A stretch of 64,000 bases of DNA from Oxalicibacterium solurbis (GTDB taxonomy: Bacteria; Pseudomonadota; Gammaproteobacteria; Burkholderiales; Burkholderiaceae_D): NCBI RefSeq assembly GCF_014635845.1, contig NZ_BMDP01000002.1, positions 620,001-684,000 on the forward strand, given 5' to 3'. This document shows, piece after piece, positions 9,261-20,092 of the stretch. Each line of letters starts with the position of its first letter. Position 1 is the first letter of the stretch. Under the pieces are notes generated by a model, which searched no databases, had not been told where the DNA came from, and was given only the letters and a program-made list of their open reading frames with translations. A program made the position numbers and the translations under genes.

Positions 9261-9686
9261 ATGGCAATCGAACGCACCCTGTCGATCATCAAACCGGACG
9301 CAGTCGCGAAAAACGTGATCGGTCAGATTTATACTCGTTTCGAAAGCGCCGGCCTGAAAGTCGTTGCCGCACGCATGGCACAACTGTCGCGCGCCGAAGC
9401 GGAAGGTTTTTATGCTGTTCACCGTGAACGTCCGTTCTTCAAGGATCTGGTCGACTTCATGGTTTCCGGCCCGGTCATGATCCAGGTACTGGAAGGCGAA
9501 GGCGCAATCGCCAAGAATCGCGACCTGATGGGCGCCACCGATCCGAAGAAGGCAGAAAAAGGCACGATCCGGGCCGATTTCGCTGATTCGATCGACGCCA
9601 ACGCCGTGCACGGCTCGGACGGTGAAGATACGGCGAAGAACGAAATCGCCTACTTCTTCCCGGCACTGAACGTCTACTCGCGTTAA
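9261..9686 (+). CDS. ndk: Nucleoside diphosphate kinase
   Basis: This 141-residue cytosolic enzyme transfers the gamma phosphate of ATP to NDPs through a phosphohistidine. The start is ATG at 9261 ([10 protein letters not shown]), preceded by TTGGAG at good spacing; the upstream in-frame TTG is part of that ribosome binding site. Family features include the N-terminal KPDAV, the RPFF segment, and the active-site NAVHGSD with His117 as the phosphorylated residue. Length is standard. It leads the housekeeping run ndk-rlmN-pilF-rodZ-ispG. Confidence 0.98.
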   Translation: MAIERTLSIIKPDAVAKNVIGQIYTRFESAGLKVVAARMAQLSRAEAEGFYAVHRERPFFKDLVDFMVSGPVMIQVLEGEGAIAKNRDLMGATDPKKAEKGTIRADFADSIDANAVHGSDGEDTAKNEIAYFFPALNVYSR

Positions 9687-9743
9687 TGTGTTGAGCGCTT
9701 CTCGCAAAGTGTTTTGTGAGAAGAGCGGTAACAAGGCAAGACC

Positions 9744-10910
9744 ATGACGACTCTCACCAATCTGCTGGACCTCGATCCTGCGCAGCTCGTCGCCTACTGC
9801 GGCGAGTTGGGTGAGAAGCCGTTTCGCGCCAAGCAATTGCAGCGCTGGATTCACCAGTTCGGCGCCAGCGATTTCGACGCGATGACCGATCTGGCGAAAT
9901 CGCTGCGCGACAAGCTGAAGACGCGCGCGACAATCACGGCTCCCGCAATCATTTCCGACCACACGTCGGCTGACGGCACCCGCAAGTGGCTGGTCGATGT
10001 TGGTAACGGCAACGCGGTCGAGACTGTCTACATTCCTGAAGAAAACCGCGGCACGCTGTGCATCTCTACGCAGGCTGGCTGCGCGGTCAACTGTCGTTTT
10101 TGTTCGACCGGCAAGCAGGGCTTCAACCGCAATCTGAGCGTCGGCGAGATCATCGGCCAGCTGTGGATGGCGGAATTCGAACTGCGCCGGACCAAGGGCA
10201 TTGCGCCGGGGCCGAAAGGCGAGCGCCAGATCACCAATGTGGTGATGATGGGCATGGGCGAGCCACTGCTGAACTACGAGCCGACCGTCACCGCGTTGAA
10301 GCTGATGCTGGACGACAATGCCTACGGTCTGTCGCGTCGTCGCGTGACGCTGTCGACCAGCGGTGTCGTGCCAATGATCGACAAGCTGTCGCAGGATTGC
10401 CCGGTGGCGCTGGCGGTATCGTTGCATGCATCGAACGATGCGCTGCGCGACGGTCTGGTGCCGCTGAACAGAAAATATCCATTGCGCGAACTGATGGACG
10501 CATGCCGCCGCTATCTGGCATTTGCGCCGCGCGATTTCATTACGTTTGAATACTGCATGCTGGATGGCGTCAACGACGGCGATCAGCATGCACGTGAACT
10601 GATTGCACTGGTGCAGGGAAGCAATCCCGTGCCGTGCAAGTTCAACCTGATTCCTTTCAATCCGTTCCCGGAGTCGGGCCTGACCCGTTCGCAGAATCCG
10701 CGCATCAAGGCATTTGCACAAATTCTGATGGATGCCGGCATCGTCACGACGATTCGCAAGACGCGCGGCGACGATATCGACGCTGCCTGCGGCCAGTTGG
10801 CAGGCGAGGTGAAGGACCGTACGCGTGTGCAGGAACGGATGAAGAAAATGACCGAATACCAGGAAAAATTCGGCAAGGATTTCGGACGCATCGTGGAGAT
10901 TTCATCTTGA
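9744..10910 (+). CDS. rlmN: Dual-specificity 23S rRNA/tRNA adenine-C2 methyltransferase RlmN
   Basis: This radical-SAM enzyme forms 2-methyladenosine at A2503 of 23S rRNA and A37 of some tRNAs. It has 388 residues. The 4Fe-4S cluster motif CAVNCRFC places cysteines at 113, 117 and 120. Other family blocks are [31 protein letters not shown] and [11 protein letters not shown], and the C-terminal [15 protein letters not shown] contains the methylated-intermediate cysteine region. The TTG start of the next gene overlaps the stop codon. Confidence 0.97.
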   Translation: MTTLTNLLDLDPAQLVAYCGELGEKPFRAKQLQRWIHQFGASDFDAMTDLAKSLRDKLKTRATITAPAIISDHTSADGTRKWLVDVGNGNAVETVYIPEENRGTLCISTQAGCAVNCRFCSTGKQGFNRNLSVGEIIGQLWMAEFELRRTKGIAPGPKGERQITNVVMMGMGEPLLNYEPTVTALKLMLDDNAYGLSRRRVTLSTSGVVPMIDKLSQDCPVALAVSLHASNDALRDGLVPLNRKYPLRELMDACRRYLAFAPRDFITFEYCMLDGVNDGDQHARELIALVQGSNPVPCKFNLIPFNPFPESGLTRSQNPRIKAFAQILMDAGIVTTIRKTRGDDIDAACGQLAGEVKDRTRVQERMKKMTEYQEKFGKDFGRIVEISS

Positions 10911-11707
10911 GGATAAAACGCTGTTTGGCCTGTGTGGCCACCGCTGTGCTTTCTGCTGTTTTGCTCGCAGGTTGCGCGGCTAATCCGGGCGCAGCATCCA
11001 CCGGTGAGCAATCGGCCGAGCAGGATCGCGTCGATGTGCAGCGGCGCGCAAGCATCCGTCTGCAACTGGCCATCGGCTATTACCAGCAGCGGCAGTGGCA
11101 AACAGCCTTGGATGAGGCTCGCCAGGCGGCCCACATCGATCCGACGATGACCGATGCCTACACGATGGCGGCGCTGACCTACATGGAACTGGGCGATACG
11201 CGTCAGGCTGAACAGAATTTCTTGCAGGCGCTGAAACTGTCGCCAAACGATCCGGATCTGAGCAACAACTACGGCTGGTTTCTGTGCCAGAACGGGCGTG
11301 CACAGCAATCGATTCCGTATTTCGATGCGGCTGTAAAAAACAAAGCCTACAAGTCGCCGGCCAAGGCCTTGTCGAATGCAGGCGTCTGCAGTCTGATGCT
11401 GAAGAACAAAGCGGAAGCCGAGCGGTATTTCAACGAGGCATTTCATCACGATCCGACCGATGCGAAAGCCAACATCAATCTGGCGCGTATCAACTATGAG
11501 CGTGGCGATCTGAAGAATGCGCAGTTCTATACCAAGCGGCTGGTGAATGCGAATGTGCTGACGGCCGAAGTGTTGTGGCTGGCGATCCGCGTCGAGCACA
11601 AACTCGGCAACCGCTCGGCGGAGAACAGTCTGGGAACGCAGCTGCGTCGCCGTTATCCGGATTCTCCGGAATTTGCCTCCTATCAGCGCGGAGTATTCGA
11701 TGAATGA
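10907..11707 (+). CDS. pilF: Type IV pilus biogenesis TPR lipoprotein PilF/PilW
   Basis: Translation is proposed from TTG at 10907, overlapping the rlmN stop as TTGA, giving 266 residues. It starts with a lipoprotein signal ([10 protein letters not shown] to VLLAGC). The rest is tetratricopeptide repeats: [44 protein letters not shown] and further copies. PilF/PilW is an outer-membrane lipoprotein that helps assemble or stabilise the PilQ secretin of type IV pili. The position between rlmN and rodZ is the usual place for this gene in proteobacteria. No other pilus genes are in the window. Confidence 0.88.
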   Translation: MRIKRCLACVATAVLSAVLLAGCAANPGAASTGEQSAEQDRVDVQRRASIRLQLAIGYYQQRQWQTALDEARQAAHIDPTMTDAYTMAALTYMELGDTRQAEQNFLQALKLSPNDPDLSNNYGWFLCQNGRAQQSIPYFDAAVKNKAYKSPAKALSNAGVCSLMLKNKAEAERYFNEAFHHDPTDAKANINLARINYERGDLKNAQFYTKRLVNANVLTAEVLWLAIRVEHKLGNRSAENSLGTQLRRRYPDSPEFASYQRGVFDE

Positions 11708-12662
11708 TGAAGTGAATGCAGTAGAGGAAAACCGCGAAGAACCGCAAGAGCAGGAGGCAATGTCGGCGCCGCAAGTGCCTGCCGGTGCGCAATTGACCGC
11801 CTTGCGCGAAGCGCGCGGCTGGACGATCGAGCAGGTGGCAAGTCAACTGAATCTCGCCAGCCGCCAGGTGCAGGCACTGGAGGCCGATAATTACGCGGCA
11901 TTGCCGGGCATGGTCATCGTGCGCGGTTTTATCCGTTCCTATGCAAAGCTGTTGCGCGCCGATGCCGCCCCGATTCTGGCTGGCATTGCCGCCGAACAAA
12001 GCGAGCCGGTCGTGCTGCAGGATCGCGGCTCGCTTTCGGCGACGTTTTCGGAAGGCAAGATGCCCTCTGCGAAGCCGAATGCGGCATCGTCGAAGATTCT
12101 GTTCGTCGTTCTGGCGGTGGTTGTGATTGCCGCGCTCGGTTTCCTCGCGCAGCGCATGGGCTGGATGTCGAAAACGGATCATGCGATGAATGCGGCGAAT
12201 GCCGTGAAGGAGGAAGCGCCGCAGCCGATGACAGCACCTGTTTCGTCCGATCCGTCGGAAACGGAAGCATCTGCCGCAGCTACGATGCAGGCTCCAGCGG
12301 TAGAGGCTGAGCAGGTCGCACCGGTGCAGCCGCAGGCTGCGGTCGAAGAAAAGACGCAGACGCCAGCTGCAGTACCGATCGCGACAGAATCTGTGTCGGG
12401 CAGTGCTGCGCCGGTGGCAGTCGACAGCAAGAATGCGCTCGTCTTCCAGGTGAAGGAAGACACCTGGGTTGAAATCCGTCGTGCCGATGACAGCATCTTG
12501 GTGTCGCGCCTGCTCAAGGCGGGCACCACCGAAGCTTTCGAGATTACCGCTCCGTCGTCGATGGTCATCGGCAACGCCGCGGGAGTCAATGTCACGCTGC
12601 GCGGCAAGCCGCTCGATATATCGGGCAACAGCAGCAACGTTGCCCGCTTGAATGTGAAGTAA
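11700..12662 (+). CDS. rodZ: Cytoskeletal membrane protein RodZ
   Basis: The start at ATG 11700 overlaps the end of pilF and gives 320 residues. There is an N-terminal Xre-like helix-turn-helix domain ([20 protein letters not shown]...[12 protein letters not shown]), a single transmembrane segment ([18 protein letters not shown], about residues 133-150), a low-complexity Ala/Glu/Val-rich periplasmic linker and a C-terminal beta-rich DUF4115-like domain ([18 protein letters not shown]). RodZ links MreB filaments to the elongation machinery and controls cell shape. Following ispG is the common arrangement. Confidence 0.9.
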   Translation: MNDEVNAVEENREEPQEQEAMSAPQVPAGAQLTALREARGWTIEQVASQLNLASRQVQALEADNYAALPGMVIVRGFIRSYAKLLRADAAPILAGIAAEQSEPVVLQDRGSLSATFSEGKMPSAKPNAASSKILFVVLAVVVIAALGFLAQRMGWMSKTDHAMNAANAVKEEAPQPMTAPVSSDPSETEASAAATMQAPAVEAEQVAPVQPQAAVEEKTQTPAAVPIATESVSGSAAPVAVDSKNALVFQVKEDTWVEIRRADDSILVSRLLKAGTTEAFEITAPSSMVIGNAAGVNVTLRGKPLDISGNSSNVARLNVK

Positions 12663-12664
12663 TC

Positions 12665-13948
12665 ATGCCTCAGCAACAGCAGATCGCTTCCGGCCCGTTG
12701 GCCCGCCGTCGCAGCCGCATCGCCGTGGTGCGTGCCGGTGAGCGTGAAATTCGCATTGGCGGCGACGCGCCCGTGGCCGTGCAATCGATGACGAATACCG
12801 ATACGGCCGATGCGATCGGTACCGCGATCCAGGTCAAAGACCTGGCGCGCGCCGGTTCGGAAATGGTGCGCATCACGGTCAATACGCCGGAAGCTGCTGC
12901 TGCCGTGCCGTCGATTTGCGAGCAACTGGACAAGATGGGCGTCGTCGTGCCGCTGGTCGGCGATTTTCATTACAACGGTCACAAGCTGTTGAACGATTAT
13001 CCCGAATGCGCGAAGCTGCTGGCCAAGTACAGGATCAATCCGGGCAACGTCGGCAAGGGCGCCAAGCGCGATACGCAATTCGCGCAGATGATCGAGATCG
13101 CCTGCCGCTACGACAAGCCGGTACGTATCGGCGTCAACTGGGGCAGCCTGGACCAGGAACTGCTTGCACGCATCATGGACGAGAATGCCGCACGCGCAAC
13201 GCCGTGGAGCGCGCAGGCCGTCATGTACGAGGCGCTGGTAACGTCCGCCATCGAGAACGCGCAACGGGCCGAGGAGGTGGGCTTGGGCGGCGACCGCATC
13301 ATCCTGTCGTGCAAGGTGTCGGGGGTGCAGGACCTGATCGCCGTTTATCGCGAACTGGCGCGCCGCTGCGACTATCCGCTGCATCTCGGCCTGACCGAGG
13401 CCGGCATGGGCAGCAAGGGCATCGTTGCGTCGACGGCGGCGCTGTCGGTGCTGCTGCAGGAGGGTATCGGCGACACGATCCGCATTTCGCTGACGCCGGA
13501 ACCGGGCGGCGACCGCACGAAGGAAGTGATCGTTGCGCAGGAAATCCTGCAGACGATGGGTTTGCGCAAGTTCACGCCGATGGTAATTGCGTGCCCCGGT
13601 TGCGGCCGCACGACGTCCACGGTATTCCAGGAACTGGCGGACGACATCCAGACTTTCCTGCGCGAGCAGATGCCGGTCTGGAAGAAGCAGTATCCGGGCG
13701 TGGAAGAGATGAACGTGGCTGTCATGGGCTGCATCGTCAACGGCCCGGGCGAATCCAAGCATGCGAACATCGGCATCAGTCTGCCGGGTACCGGCGAATC
13801 GCCGGCAGCGCCGGTATTCGTCGATGGCGAAAAAACCGTCACGCTGCGCGGCGACAATATCGCGCAGGAGTTTCAGGATATCGTGCTGGATTACGTGAAG
13901 CGCCGCTACGGCAAAGAACAAAAAGAGATCGTTTCGCAGACGGCCTGA
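12665..13948 (+). CDS. ispG: 4-hydroxy-3-methylbut-2-en-1-yl diphosphate synthase (flavodoxin)
   Basis: The seventh step of the MEP isoprenoid pathway: reductive ring opening of MEcPP to HMBPP by a 4Fe-4S enzyme. It has 427 residues. Family blocks are [25 protein letters not shown] at the N-terminus, [21 protein letters not shown], and the cluster ligands in the C-terminal half: [11 protein letters not shown] and [11 protein letters not shown]. The extra length relative to E. coli (372 residues) is usual for betaproteobacterial versions, which carry an insertion after the TIM barrel. It starts two bases after the rodZ stop. Confidence 0.96.
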   Translation: MPQQQQIASGPLARRRSRIAVVRAGEREIRIGGDAPVAVQSMTNTDTADAIGTAIQVKDLARAGSEMVRITVNTPEAAAAVPSICEQLDKMGVVVPLVGDFHYNGHKLLNDYPECAKLLAKYRINPGNVGKGAKRDTQFAQMIEIACRYDKPVRIGVNWGSLDQELLARIMDENAARATPWSAQAVMYEALVTSAIENAQRAEEVGLGGDRIILSCKVSGVQDLIAVYRELARRCDYPLHLGLTEAGMGSKGIVASTAALSVLLQEGIGDTIRISLTPEPGGDRTKEVIVAQEILQTMGLRKFTPMVIACPGCGRTTSTVFQELADDIQTFLREQMPVWKKQYPGVEEMNVAVMGCIVNGPGESKHANIGISLPGTGESPAAPVFVDGEKTVTLRGDNIAQEFQDIVLDYVKRRYGKEQKEIVSQTA

Positions 13949-13993
13949 ATAATCGGGCCAATATCAACGCGGCAATCAGGCCGCTGAACATCA

Positions 13994-15340
13994 ATGTCAG
14001 ACAAGAAAACAGAAAAAATCGTCGGCGTGAAAGGGATGAACGACATCCTGCCGGCCGACGCTCCCTTGTGGGAGTTGTTCGAAAATACCGTGCACACGGT
14101 GTTGAAAAGCTACGGCTTCCAGCAGATCCGCACGCCGATCGTCGAGCCGACTGCGCTGTTCGCGCGCGGTTTGGGCGCCGTTACCGATATCGTCGAGAAG
14201 GAGATGTATTCCTTTACCGATACGATGAACGGCGACGAACTGACGCTGCGTCCTGAGTGCACGGCCGGTGTCGTTCGCTCCGTGCTGGAACACAATCTGA
14301 CTTACGACAGCCCCAAGCGCCTGTGGTACGCCGGCCCGATGTTCCGTCACGAACGTCCGCAGCGCGGCCGCTATCGGCAGTTCCATCAAATAGGCGCCGA
14401 AGCCATCGGCTTTGCCGGGCCAGACATCGATGCCGAACTGATCCTGATGTGCCAACGCTTGTGGGACGATCTCGGCCTGCAGAATATCCGCCTCGAACTG
14501 AATTCGATCGGCAATGCGGATGAGCGTAATCGCCATCGCGCCGACCTGATCGCCTATTTCGAAAAGCACGTCGACGTGCTGGACGAGGAAGCGAAACGCC
14601 GCCTGCATTCGAATCCGCTGCGCATTCTGGATACGAAGAATCCGGCGATGCAGGACATGGTCAATGCGGCGCCGAAGCTGCTCGATTATCTGGGCGACGA
14701 ATCGCGCGCGCATTTCGAAGGCGTACAAAAGATTCTGCGGCACAACAATATTCCGTTCACGATCAATCCGCGTCTGGTGCGCGGCATGGATTATTACAAT
14801 CGCACTGTGTTCGAGTGGATCACCGATCAGCTTGGCTCGCAGGGAACGGTGTGCGGCGGCGGCCGCTACGATCCACTGGTCGAGATGTTCGGCGGCAAGC
14901 CGACGCCTGCCTGCGGTTTCGCGATGGGCGTGGAGCGCCTGCTGGAACTGATGAAAGCGAACGGCGACCAGCTGACGCCGAATCAGTGCGATGCCTATGT
15001 CGTCCATCAGGGCGAAGAGGCGCAGTTGCAGGCGACGGTCGTGGCGGAACGTTTGCGCGATGCCGGACTCGATGTCGTATTGCACTGCGCATCGGCAACC
15101 GGACCGGGCAGCTTCAAGTCGCAGATGAAACGGGCGGATGCCAGCGGCGCGGCCTATGCGATCATCATCGGCGAGGATGAAATCGCCAAGGGCGAGGCGG
15201 TCGTCAAGGAAATGCGCGGCACGGAAACCGGCGGCAGTCAGTCGCATGTCGCTTTCGCGGCGATTCCCGATTATCTGGTCGACCAGATCGTCGGCGACGA
15301 TCATGACCACGATCACGAGCACGTACACTATCACCACTAA
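13994..15340 (+). CDS. hisS: Histidine--tRNA ligase with His-rich tail
   Basis: This class II aminoacyl-tRNA synthetase charges tRNA-His. It has 448 residues. Class II motif 2 ([28 protein letters not shown]), the histidine-A motif [15 protein letters not shown] and motif 3 ([12 protein letters not shown]) are clear, and an anticodon-binding domain follows. The last ~14 residues ([14 protein letters not shown]) contain seven histidines alternating with acidic residues, which is not part of the standard HisRS fold. The gene lies in the conserved ispG-hisS-yfgM-bamB-der order. Confidence 0.97.
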   Translation: MSDKKTEKIVGVKGMNDILPADAPLWELFENTVHTVLKSYGFQQIRTPIVEPTALFARGLGAVTDIVEKEMYSFTDTMNGDELTLRPECTAGVVRSVLEHNLTYDSPKRLWYAGPMFRHERPQRGRYRQFHQIGAEAIGFAGPDIDAELILMCQRLWDDLGLQNIRLELNSIGNADERNRHRADLIAYFEKHVDVLDEEAKRRLHSNPLRILDTKNPAMQDMVNAAPKLLDYLGDESRAHFEGVQKILRHNNIPFTINPRLVRGMDYYNRTVFEWITDQLGSQGTVCGGGRYDPLVEMFGGKPTPACGFAMGVERLLELMKANGDQLTPNQCDAYVVHQGEEAQLQATVVAERLRDAGLDVVLHCASATGPGSFKSQMKRADASGAAYAIIIGEDEIAKGEAVVKEMRGTETGGSQSHVAFAAIPDYLVDQIVGDDHDHDHEHVHYHH

Positions 15341-15351
15341 TTCGGACCATC

Positions 15352-16002
15352 ATGGCATACGATCACGCAGAGCAGGAACAACTGGCCAGCCTCAAATCCT
15401 GGTGGGGCCAGTACGGCAATCTCATTACCTGGGTACTCATCATTGCGTTGGCTGTCTATGCGGGCTGGAGCGGCTGGAATTACTACCAGCGTAACCAGAC
15501 GGCGCAGGCCGCGCATCTGTATGAAGAACTGCAGCAGGCGGCACAAGCGCAGGACAAGGAAAAAGTGCTGCGCGTAGCGTCGGATGTGCAGGAGCGTTAT
15601 ACGCGCACGGCGTATGCACAGATGAGCGCGCTGGCTGCTGCCAAGATGGCTTTCGACAGCAGCGATTATCAGGCTGCAAAGACGCAACTGCAGTGGGTGA
15701 TCGATCACGGTCGAGATGACGCATACAAGGCCGTCGCCAAGGTACGGCTGGCCGGCATCCTGCTGGATGAAAAGGCCTATGAAGAGGGCTTGAAGGTGCT
15801 GTCCGGCGATTTCCCGGCGCAGTTTGCCGGCGTGGTCGAAGACCGCAAGGGCGACATTCTGGTGGCACAGAACAAGCTGGAAGAAGCGCGTGCAGCGTAC
15901 CAGTCGGCGATCGACAAGACGGATGCGCGCAATCCTGGCCGCCAGTTGATGCAGATCAAGCTCGATGCCATCGGCGGTTCGCCGGCCGACAAGGCAGCAT
16001 AA
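15352..16002 (+). CDS. yfgM: YfgM-family ancillary SecYEG translocon subunit (TPR)
   Basis: This 216-residue protein has a short cytoplasmic N-terminus, one transmembrane helix (LITWVLIIALAVYAGWSGW, about residues 24-42) and a periplasmic TPR-like helical domain. The family (DUF2133/YfgM) associates with the SecYEG translocon and the chaperone PpiD in E. coli and also affects RcsB stability. It begins 11 bases after hisS and precedes bamB, the standard proteobacterial arrangement, which is the strongest support. Confidence 0.88.
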   Translation: MAYDHAEQEQLASLKSWWGQYGNLITWVLIIALAVYAGWSGWNYYQRNQTAQAAHLYEELQQAAQAQDKEKVLRVASDVQERYTRTAYAQMSALAAAKMAFDSSDYQAAKTQLQWVIDHGRDDAYKAVAKVRLAGILLDEKAYEEGLKVLSGDFPAQFAGVVEDRKGDILVAQNKLEEARAAYQSAIDKTDARNPGRQLMQIKLDAIGGSPADKAA

Positions 16003-16036
16003 ACTCCGATCCGAGAATAGAAGGAAGACAGATCAG

Positions 16037-17188
16037 ATGCGCTTCACCTCAAAGATCCTTTGTACAGGGCTGTTGATCGCGACGGCCGGTTGTTCGTGGC
16101 TGAATCCGTTCGCCAGCAAACCGTCGCCACGCACGCAACCGGCGCCGCTGGTCGAGTTCAAGTCGACGATGGATGTTCGTACCGTCTGGACCGCTTCGGT
16201 CGGCAAGTCGGAAAAATACGTGTTTACGCCGGTCTCGGTCGGCAATTTCATCTTTGCCGCTTCTGAAAAAGGTACGATCGCCAAGATCGAGGCCGATACC
16301 GGACGCACGGTCTGGCGCATCGATGCCGACACGAAGCTGACTGCCGGCGTCGGCAGCGATGGCGTGACGGTCGTGGTCGCAGCGGAAAACGGCACGATCC
16401 TCGCTTTCGATGCGGAAGACGGCAAGCAGCGCTGGAAGGCGCGGGCCAGCAGCGAGGTATTGTCGGCGCCGGCGATCGGACAAAGCGTCGTCGTCGTTCG
16501 CAGCATGGACAACCGTATCACCGCTTTCGACGCCGACAATGGCAGCCGCAAATGGACGGTGCAGCGCACGGCGCCTGCATTGACGTTGCGTACGTCGCCC
16601 GGCATTGCGATTGCAGGGCCGAATGCCTACATCGGTTTGTCGGGAGGACGGCTGCTTGCGGTCGCGCTGGCAACCGGCGCACCGCGCTGGGAAGTCGCCG
16701 TTGGCGATCCACGTGGTGTGACCGAGCTGGAACGTATCGCCGACATTTCCGGTACGCCGCTGGTGGCTGGCCGTGACGTTTGCGCAGTTGCATACCAGGG
16801 GCGTGTGGCCTGCTTCGATGCAGTCAGCGGCACGCCACGCTGGGCAGCACCTCTGTCGAGTGACGTCGGTGTTGCAGCAGACAATCGCTTCGTCTATGCA
16901 GCCGACGAGGAGGGCACCGTGATGGCAATCTCGCGCATGGGCGGCGGCATCCTGTGGCGCAACAACAAGTTGAAGAATCGTCGACTTTCGACGCCGATCG
17001 CATCCGGTCGCACGGTGGCCGTCGGTGATTATCAGGGATATGTCCACTTCCTTTCCAAGGATGATGGCAGCTTCCTGGCACGCGTTGCCACTGACGGCAG
17101 CGCGATCATGAGCGTGCCGCTGACAGCTGGTGGCAACCTCGTTTTCCAAACCCAATCAGGGACCGTGGCTGCTCTGGCGGCCGAGTAA
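16037..17188 (+). CDS. bamB: Outer membrane protein assembly factor BamB
   Basis: This lipoprotein of the BAM complex scaffolds outer-membrane beta-barrel insertion. The start at ATG 16037, after AAGGAAG, gives 383 residues. The signal peptide MRFTSKILCTGLLIATAGCS ends in lipobox TAGC. The rest is a PQQ-like beta-propeller with recurring blade motifs such as TVWRIDADTKL, RWKARASSEVLSAP, RKWTVQRTAP and PRWEVAVGD. Length and context (between yfgM and der) match the family. Confidence 0.95.
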   Translation: MRFTSKILCTGLLIATAGCSWLNPFASKPSPRTQPAPLVEFKSTMDVRTVWTASVGKSEKYVFTPVSVGNFIFAASEKGTIAKIEADTGRTVWRIDADTKLTAGVGSDGVTVVVAAENGTILAFDAEDGKQRWKARASSEVLSAPAIGQSVVVVRSMDNRITAFDADNGSRKWTVQRTAPALTLRTSPGIAIAGPNAYIGLSGGRLLAVALATGAPRWEVAVGDPRGVTELERIADISGTPLVAGRDVCAVAYQGRVACFDAVSGTPRWAAPLSSDVGVAADNRFVYAADEEGTVMAISRMGGGILWRNNKLKNRRLSTPIASGRTVAVGDYQGYVHFLSKDDGSFLARVATDGSAIMSVPLTAGGNLVFQTQSGTVAALAAE

Positions 17189-17197
17189 CACTATTCA

Positions 17198-18541
17198 ATG
17201 AAGCCGGTTATCGCACTTGTCGGCCGACCTAACGTCGGCAAATCCACGCTGTTCAACCGGCTGACGCGCTCGCGCGATGCGCTGGTTGCCGATCTGCCCG
17301 GCCTGACGCGTGATCGTCACTATGGTGAAGGACGCATCGGCGAACGGCCTTTCCTGGTGATCGATACCGGCGGTTTCGAGCCGGTCGCCAAGAACGGCAT
17401 CATGCACGAGATGGCCAAGCAGACAAAGCAGGCTGTTGCAGAAGCGGATGCCGTGATCTTCATCGTCGACGGCCGTCAGGGGCTGACACCGCACGACAAG
17501 ACCATCACCGATTTTCTGCGCAAATCCGGGCGCCCGGTGATGCTGGTGGTCAACAAGGCCGAAGGCATGAAGTACACGACGGTCACTGCCGATTTCTATG
17601 AGCTCGGCCTGGGCGATCCTTACGTGATTTCGGCCGCGCATGGCGACGGCGTGCATGATCTGGTGGAAGAGTCGCTGGACATCGCCATGGTGCAGCGTCC
17701 GCCGGAGGAAGATGAGCCACAATCGCTGGCCAAGCATATTCGGCTGGCCATCGTCGGACGCCCGAACGTCGGCAAATCGACGCTGGTCAACACGCTGCTG
17801 GGCGAAGACCGCGTGATCGCCTTCGATATGCCGGGAACGACGCGCGATTCGATCGAGATTCCGTTCGAGCGCGACGGACGGCATTACACGCTGATCGATA
17901 CCGCCGGCATACGTCGTCGCGGCAAGGTATTCGAGGCGATCGAAAAGTTTTCGGTCGTGAAGACCCTGCAATCGATTTCCGAGGCGAACGTCGTGCTGCT
18001 GCTGCTGGATGCGCAACAGGATATTTCCGAGCAGGATGCGCATATCGCAGGCTTCATTCTGGAGTCGGGTCGGGCGCTGGTGATCGGCGTCAATAAATGG
18101 GATGGCCTGACCAGTGACCAGCGCGACGCGATCAAGATGGATCTCGAGCGCAAGCTGAATTTCCTGTCTTTTGCCAAGACGCATTTCATTTCGGCGCTGA
18201 ATTCCACCGGTATCGGCCCAATGATGAAATCGGTTGATGCAGCTTATGCGGCTGCCATGTCGAATCTGTCCACGCCGAAGCTGACGCGTGCACTGATCGA
18301 GGCGGTCGAGCACCAGCAGCCGCGCCGCAAGGGCTCGATCCGCCCCAAGCTGCGCTATGCACACCAGGGCGGCATGAATCCGCCAGTGGTCGTGGTGCAC
18401 GGTAACGCGGTGGAAGCGATCGATGCCAATTACAAGCGTTTCCTTGAAAAGCATTTCCGAGAAACTTTTTCACTGGTCGGGACTCCACTACGTATCGAGT
18501 TTCGTACCGGGAAGAATCCGTTCAAACGGTCCGAAAAATAG
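17198..18541 (+). CDS. der: Ribosome biogenesis GTPase Der (EngA)
   Basis: This essential GTPase for 50S subunit maturation has 447 residues. It contains two tandem GTPase domains: the first P-loop GRPNVGKST near residues 8-16 with DLPGLTRD, and the second [12 protein letters not shown] near residues 187-198 with DMPGTTRD and NKWDG. A C-terminal KH-like domain follows and ends with EFRTGKNPF. This is the last gene of the ndk-to-der run; hfq follows after 110 bases with its own putative promoter. Confidence 0.97.
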   Translation: MKPVIALVGRPNVGKSTLFNRLTRSRDALVADLPGLTRDRHYGEGRIGERPFLVIDTGGFEPVAKNGIMHEMAKQTKQAVAEADAVIFIVDGRQGLTPHDKTITDFLRKSGRPVMLVVNKAEGMKYTTVTADFYELGLGDPYVISAAHGDGVHDLVEESLDIAMVQRPPEEDEPQSLAKHIRLAIVGRPNVGKSTLVNTLLGEDRVIAFDMPGTTRDSIEIPFERDGRHYTLIDTAGIRRRGKVFEAIEKFSVVKTLQSISEANVVLLLLDAQQDISEQDAHIAGFILESGRALVIGVNKWDGLTSDQRDAIKMDLERKLNFLSFAKTHFISALNSTGIGPMMKSVDAAYAAAMSNLSTPKLTRALIEAVEHQQPRRKGSIRPKLRYAHQGGMNPPVVVVHGNAVEAIDANYKRFLEKHFRETFSLVGTPLRIEFRTGKNPFKRSEK

Positions 18542-18547
18542 CGTAGT

Positions 18548-18577
18548 TTGGCGAAAAAGCGCGAAATCGATTACATT
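18548..18577 (+). promoter_or_regulatory. Candidate promoter for hfq
   Basis: TTGGCG (18548-18553) and TACATT (18572-18577) are separated by 18 bases in the der-hfq gap. Both boxes are imperfect matches to the sigma-70 consensus. Confidence 0.35.
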
Positions 18578-18651
18578 CCCACTGAGAAGAGGCACTTGAA
18601 AACAGGAAAGATGTCTCAACCTCCTTATCACAACAACACAATGGAGCTGTT

Positions 18652-18888
18652 ATGACCAATAAAGGGCAACTTTTACAAGACCCGTTCCTCAATGCCTTGC
18701 GCAAGGAACATGTTCCTGTCTCGATCTATCTCGTCAATGGCATCAAACTCCAGGGGCACATCGAATCCTTCGATCAGTATGTCGTCCTGCTGCGTAACAC
18801 CGTGACGCAAATGGTGTACAAACATGCAATTTCGACTGTTGTTCCTGCACGTGCCGTCAATCTGAGCGTCGATTCCGACGTTGAGTAA
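18652..18888 (+). CDS. hfq: RNA chaperone Hfq
   Basis: This hexameric Sm-like protein pairs small RNAs with mRNAs. It is a compact 78 residues: [27 protein letters not shown]... with the Sm1 region ([19 protein letters not shown]) and Sm2 motif [12 protein letters not shown]. It lacks the long disordered C-terminal tail of the E. coli protein, as is usual in betaproteobacteria. GGAG precedes the ATG at good spacing. It is followed by hflX, hflK and hflC in the classical order. Confidence 0.98.
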   Translation: MTNKGQLLQDPFLNALRKEHVPVSIYLVNGIKLQGHIESFDQYVVLLRNTVTQMVYKHAISTVVPARAVNLSVDSDVE

Positions 18889-18923
18889 GCGCAGCATTTT
18901 CACCCTGCCGGTGCGGTACTGAC

Positions 18924-20042
18924 ATGCGTGCTGTACTGGTAGGCGTCGATTTCGGCAAAGGCGATTTTGCCGCAAGCCTCGAAGAACTTTCCCTGTTGTC
19001 CAGATCGGCCGGCGCTGACCCGGTCGTTATCGTCACGGGTAAGCGTTCCGCTCCGGATGCTGCCTTGTTCGTCGGCTCCGGCAAGGCGGACGAGATCGGC
19101 GATGCGATCGCCGACAACGGCCTCGATATCGCCATTTTCAATCACGCCCTGTCTCCTGCCCAGCAGCGTAACCTTGAGCGTCATTTGAAGGTACGCGTGG
19201 TGGACCGTACCAGCCTGATCCTGGACATTTTCGCGCAGCGCGCGCAAAGCCATGAGGGCAAGGTCCAGGTCGAACTGGCGCAATTGCAGCATCTGTCTAC
19301 ACGCCTGGTGCGAGGCTGGACTCACCTTGAGCGCCAGAAGGGCGGTATCGGTCTGCGCGGCCCCGGTGAAACACAGTTGGAAACCGATCGCCGCCTGCTC
19401 GGCGAGCGCGTCAAGATGCTGCGCTCCAAACTGGAAAAATTGCACAAGCAACGCGCCACGCAACGTCGTGCACGCGGACGCAACAATGCGTTTTCCGTGT
19501 CGCTGGTGGGATATACCAATGCCGGAAAATCGACCTTGTTCAATGCACTGGCAAAGGCGCGGGCGCTGGCTGCCGACCAGTTGTTTGCGACGCTGGATAC
19601 GACGTCGCGCCGCATTTATCTCGGGGAGGCCGGCAGTGTCGTCATTTCGGATACCGTCGGTTTTATCCGCGAACTGCCCCACCAACTGGTTGCTGCCTTT
19701 CGCGCCACGCTGGAAGAAACCATTCATGCGGATTTGCTGCTGCACGTAGTGGATGGCGCTAGCCCGGCGCGCATGGAGCAGATCGAACAGGTCAATATGG
19801 TTTTGCAGGAAATTGGTGCGGATAAAATTCCGCAGATCCTCGTCTGGAACAAGATCGACGCGGCAGGGCTGGAACCTGCTTTGGAGCGTGATGAATATGA
19901 TAAAATTCGACGGGTTTTTGTCAGTGCCCAGACTGGAAGCGGATTGGATCTATTGCGAGAAGCGATAGCCGAATGCGCGAAAGCGCGCGCCGCCAGCTTA
20001 GAAGATGCATCGCTTGTCGCATCGGACGATGTAAACGCGTAA
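18924..20042 (+). CDS. hflX: GTPase HflX (ribosome-associated)
   Basis: This GTPase binds the 50S subunit and can split stalled or heat-damaged ribosomes. It has 372 residues. The N-terminal HflX domain includes VDFGKGDFAASLEELSLL and the glycine-rich GIGLRGPGETQLE, followed by a coiled helix and the G domain: P-loop GYTNAGKSTLFN, switch region DTTSRRIYL, DTVGFIRELPH and VWNKIDAAG. The C-terminus is short. It sits between hfq and hflKC as in most gamma- and betaproteobacteria. Confidence 0.96.
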   Translation: MRAVLVGVDFGKGDFAASLEELSLLSRSAGADPVVIVTGKRSAPDAALFVGSGKADEIGDAIADNGLDIAIFNHALSPAQQRNLERHLKVRVVDRTSLILDIFAQRAQSHEGKVQVELAQLQHLSTRLVRGWTHLERQKGGIGLRGPGETQLETDRRLLGERVKMLRSKLEKLHKQRATQRRARGRNNAFSVSLVGYTNAGKSTLFNALAKARALAADQLFATLDTTSRRIYLGEAGSVVISDTVGFIRELPHQLVAAFRATLEETIHADLLLHVVDGASPARMEQIEQVNMVLQEIGADKIPQILVWNKIDAAGLEPALERDEYDKIRRVFVSAQTGSGLDLLREAIAECAKARAASLEDASLVASDDVNA

Positions 20043-20092
20043 CGAATTGACTTGGCAATCCCCCCTTACTTTTCAGCCCGGACCGCGAACGC

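Noticed and set aside
9243-10721. 492-codon minus-strand frame opposite ndk and rlmN
   Set aside because: Antisense shadow. Both plus-strand genes have exact family motifs.
12179-13921. 580-codon minus-strand frame opposite ispG
   Set aside because: Antisense shadow with biased composition.
15290-15340. His-rich end of HisRS as an artificial affinity tag
   Set aside because: The histidines alternate with acidic residues and use mixed codons within a natural chromosome context, so it is not a cloning tag.
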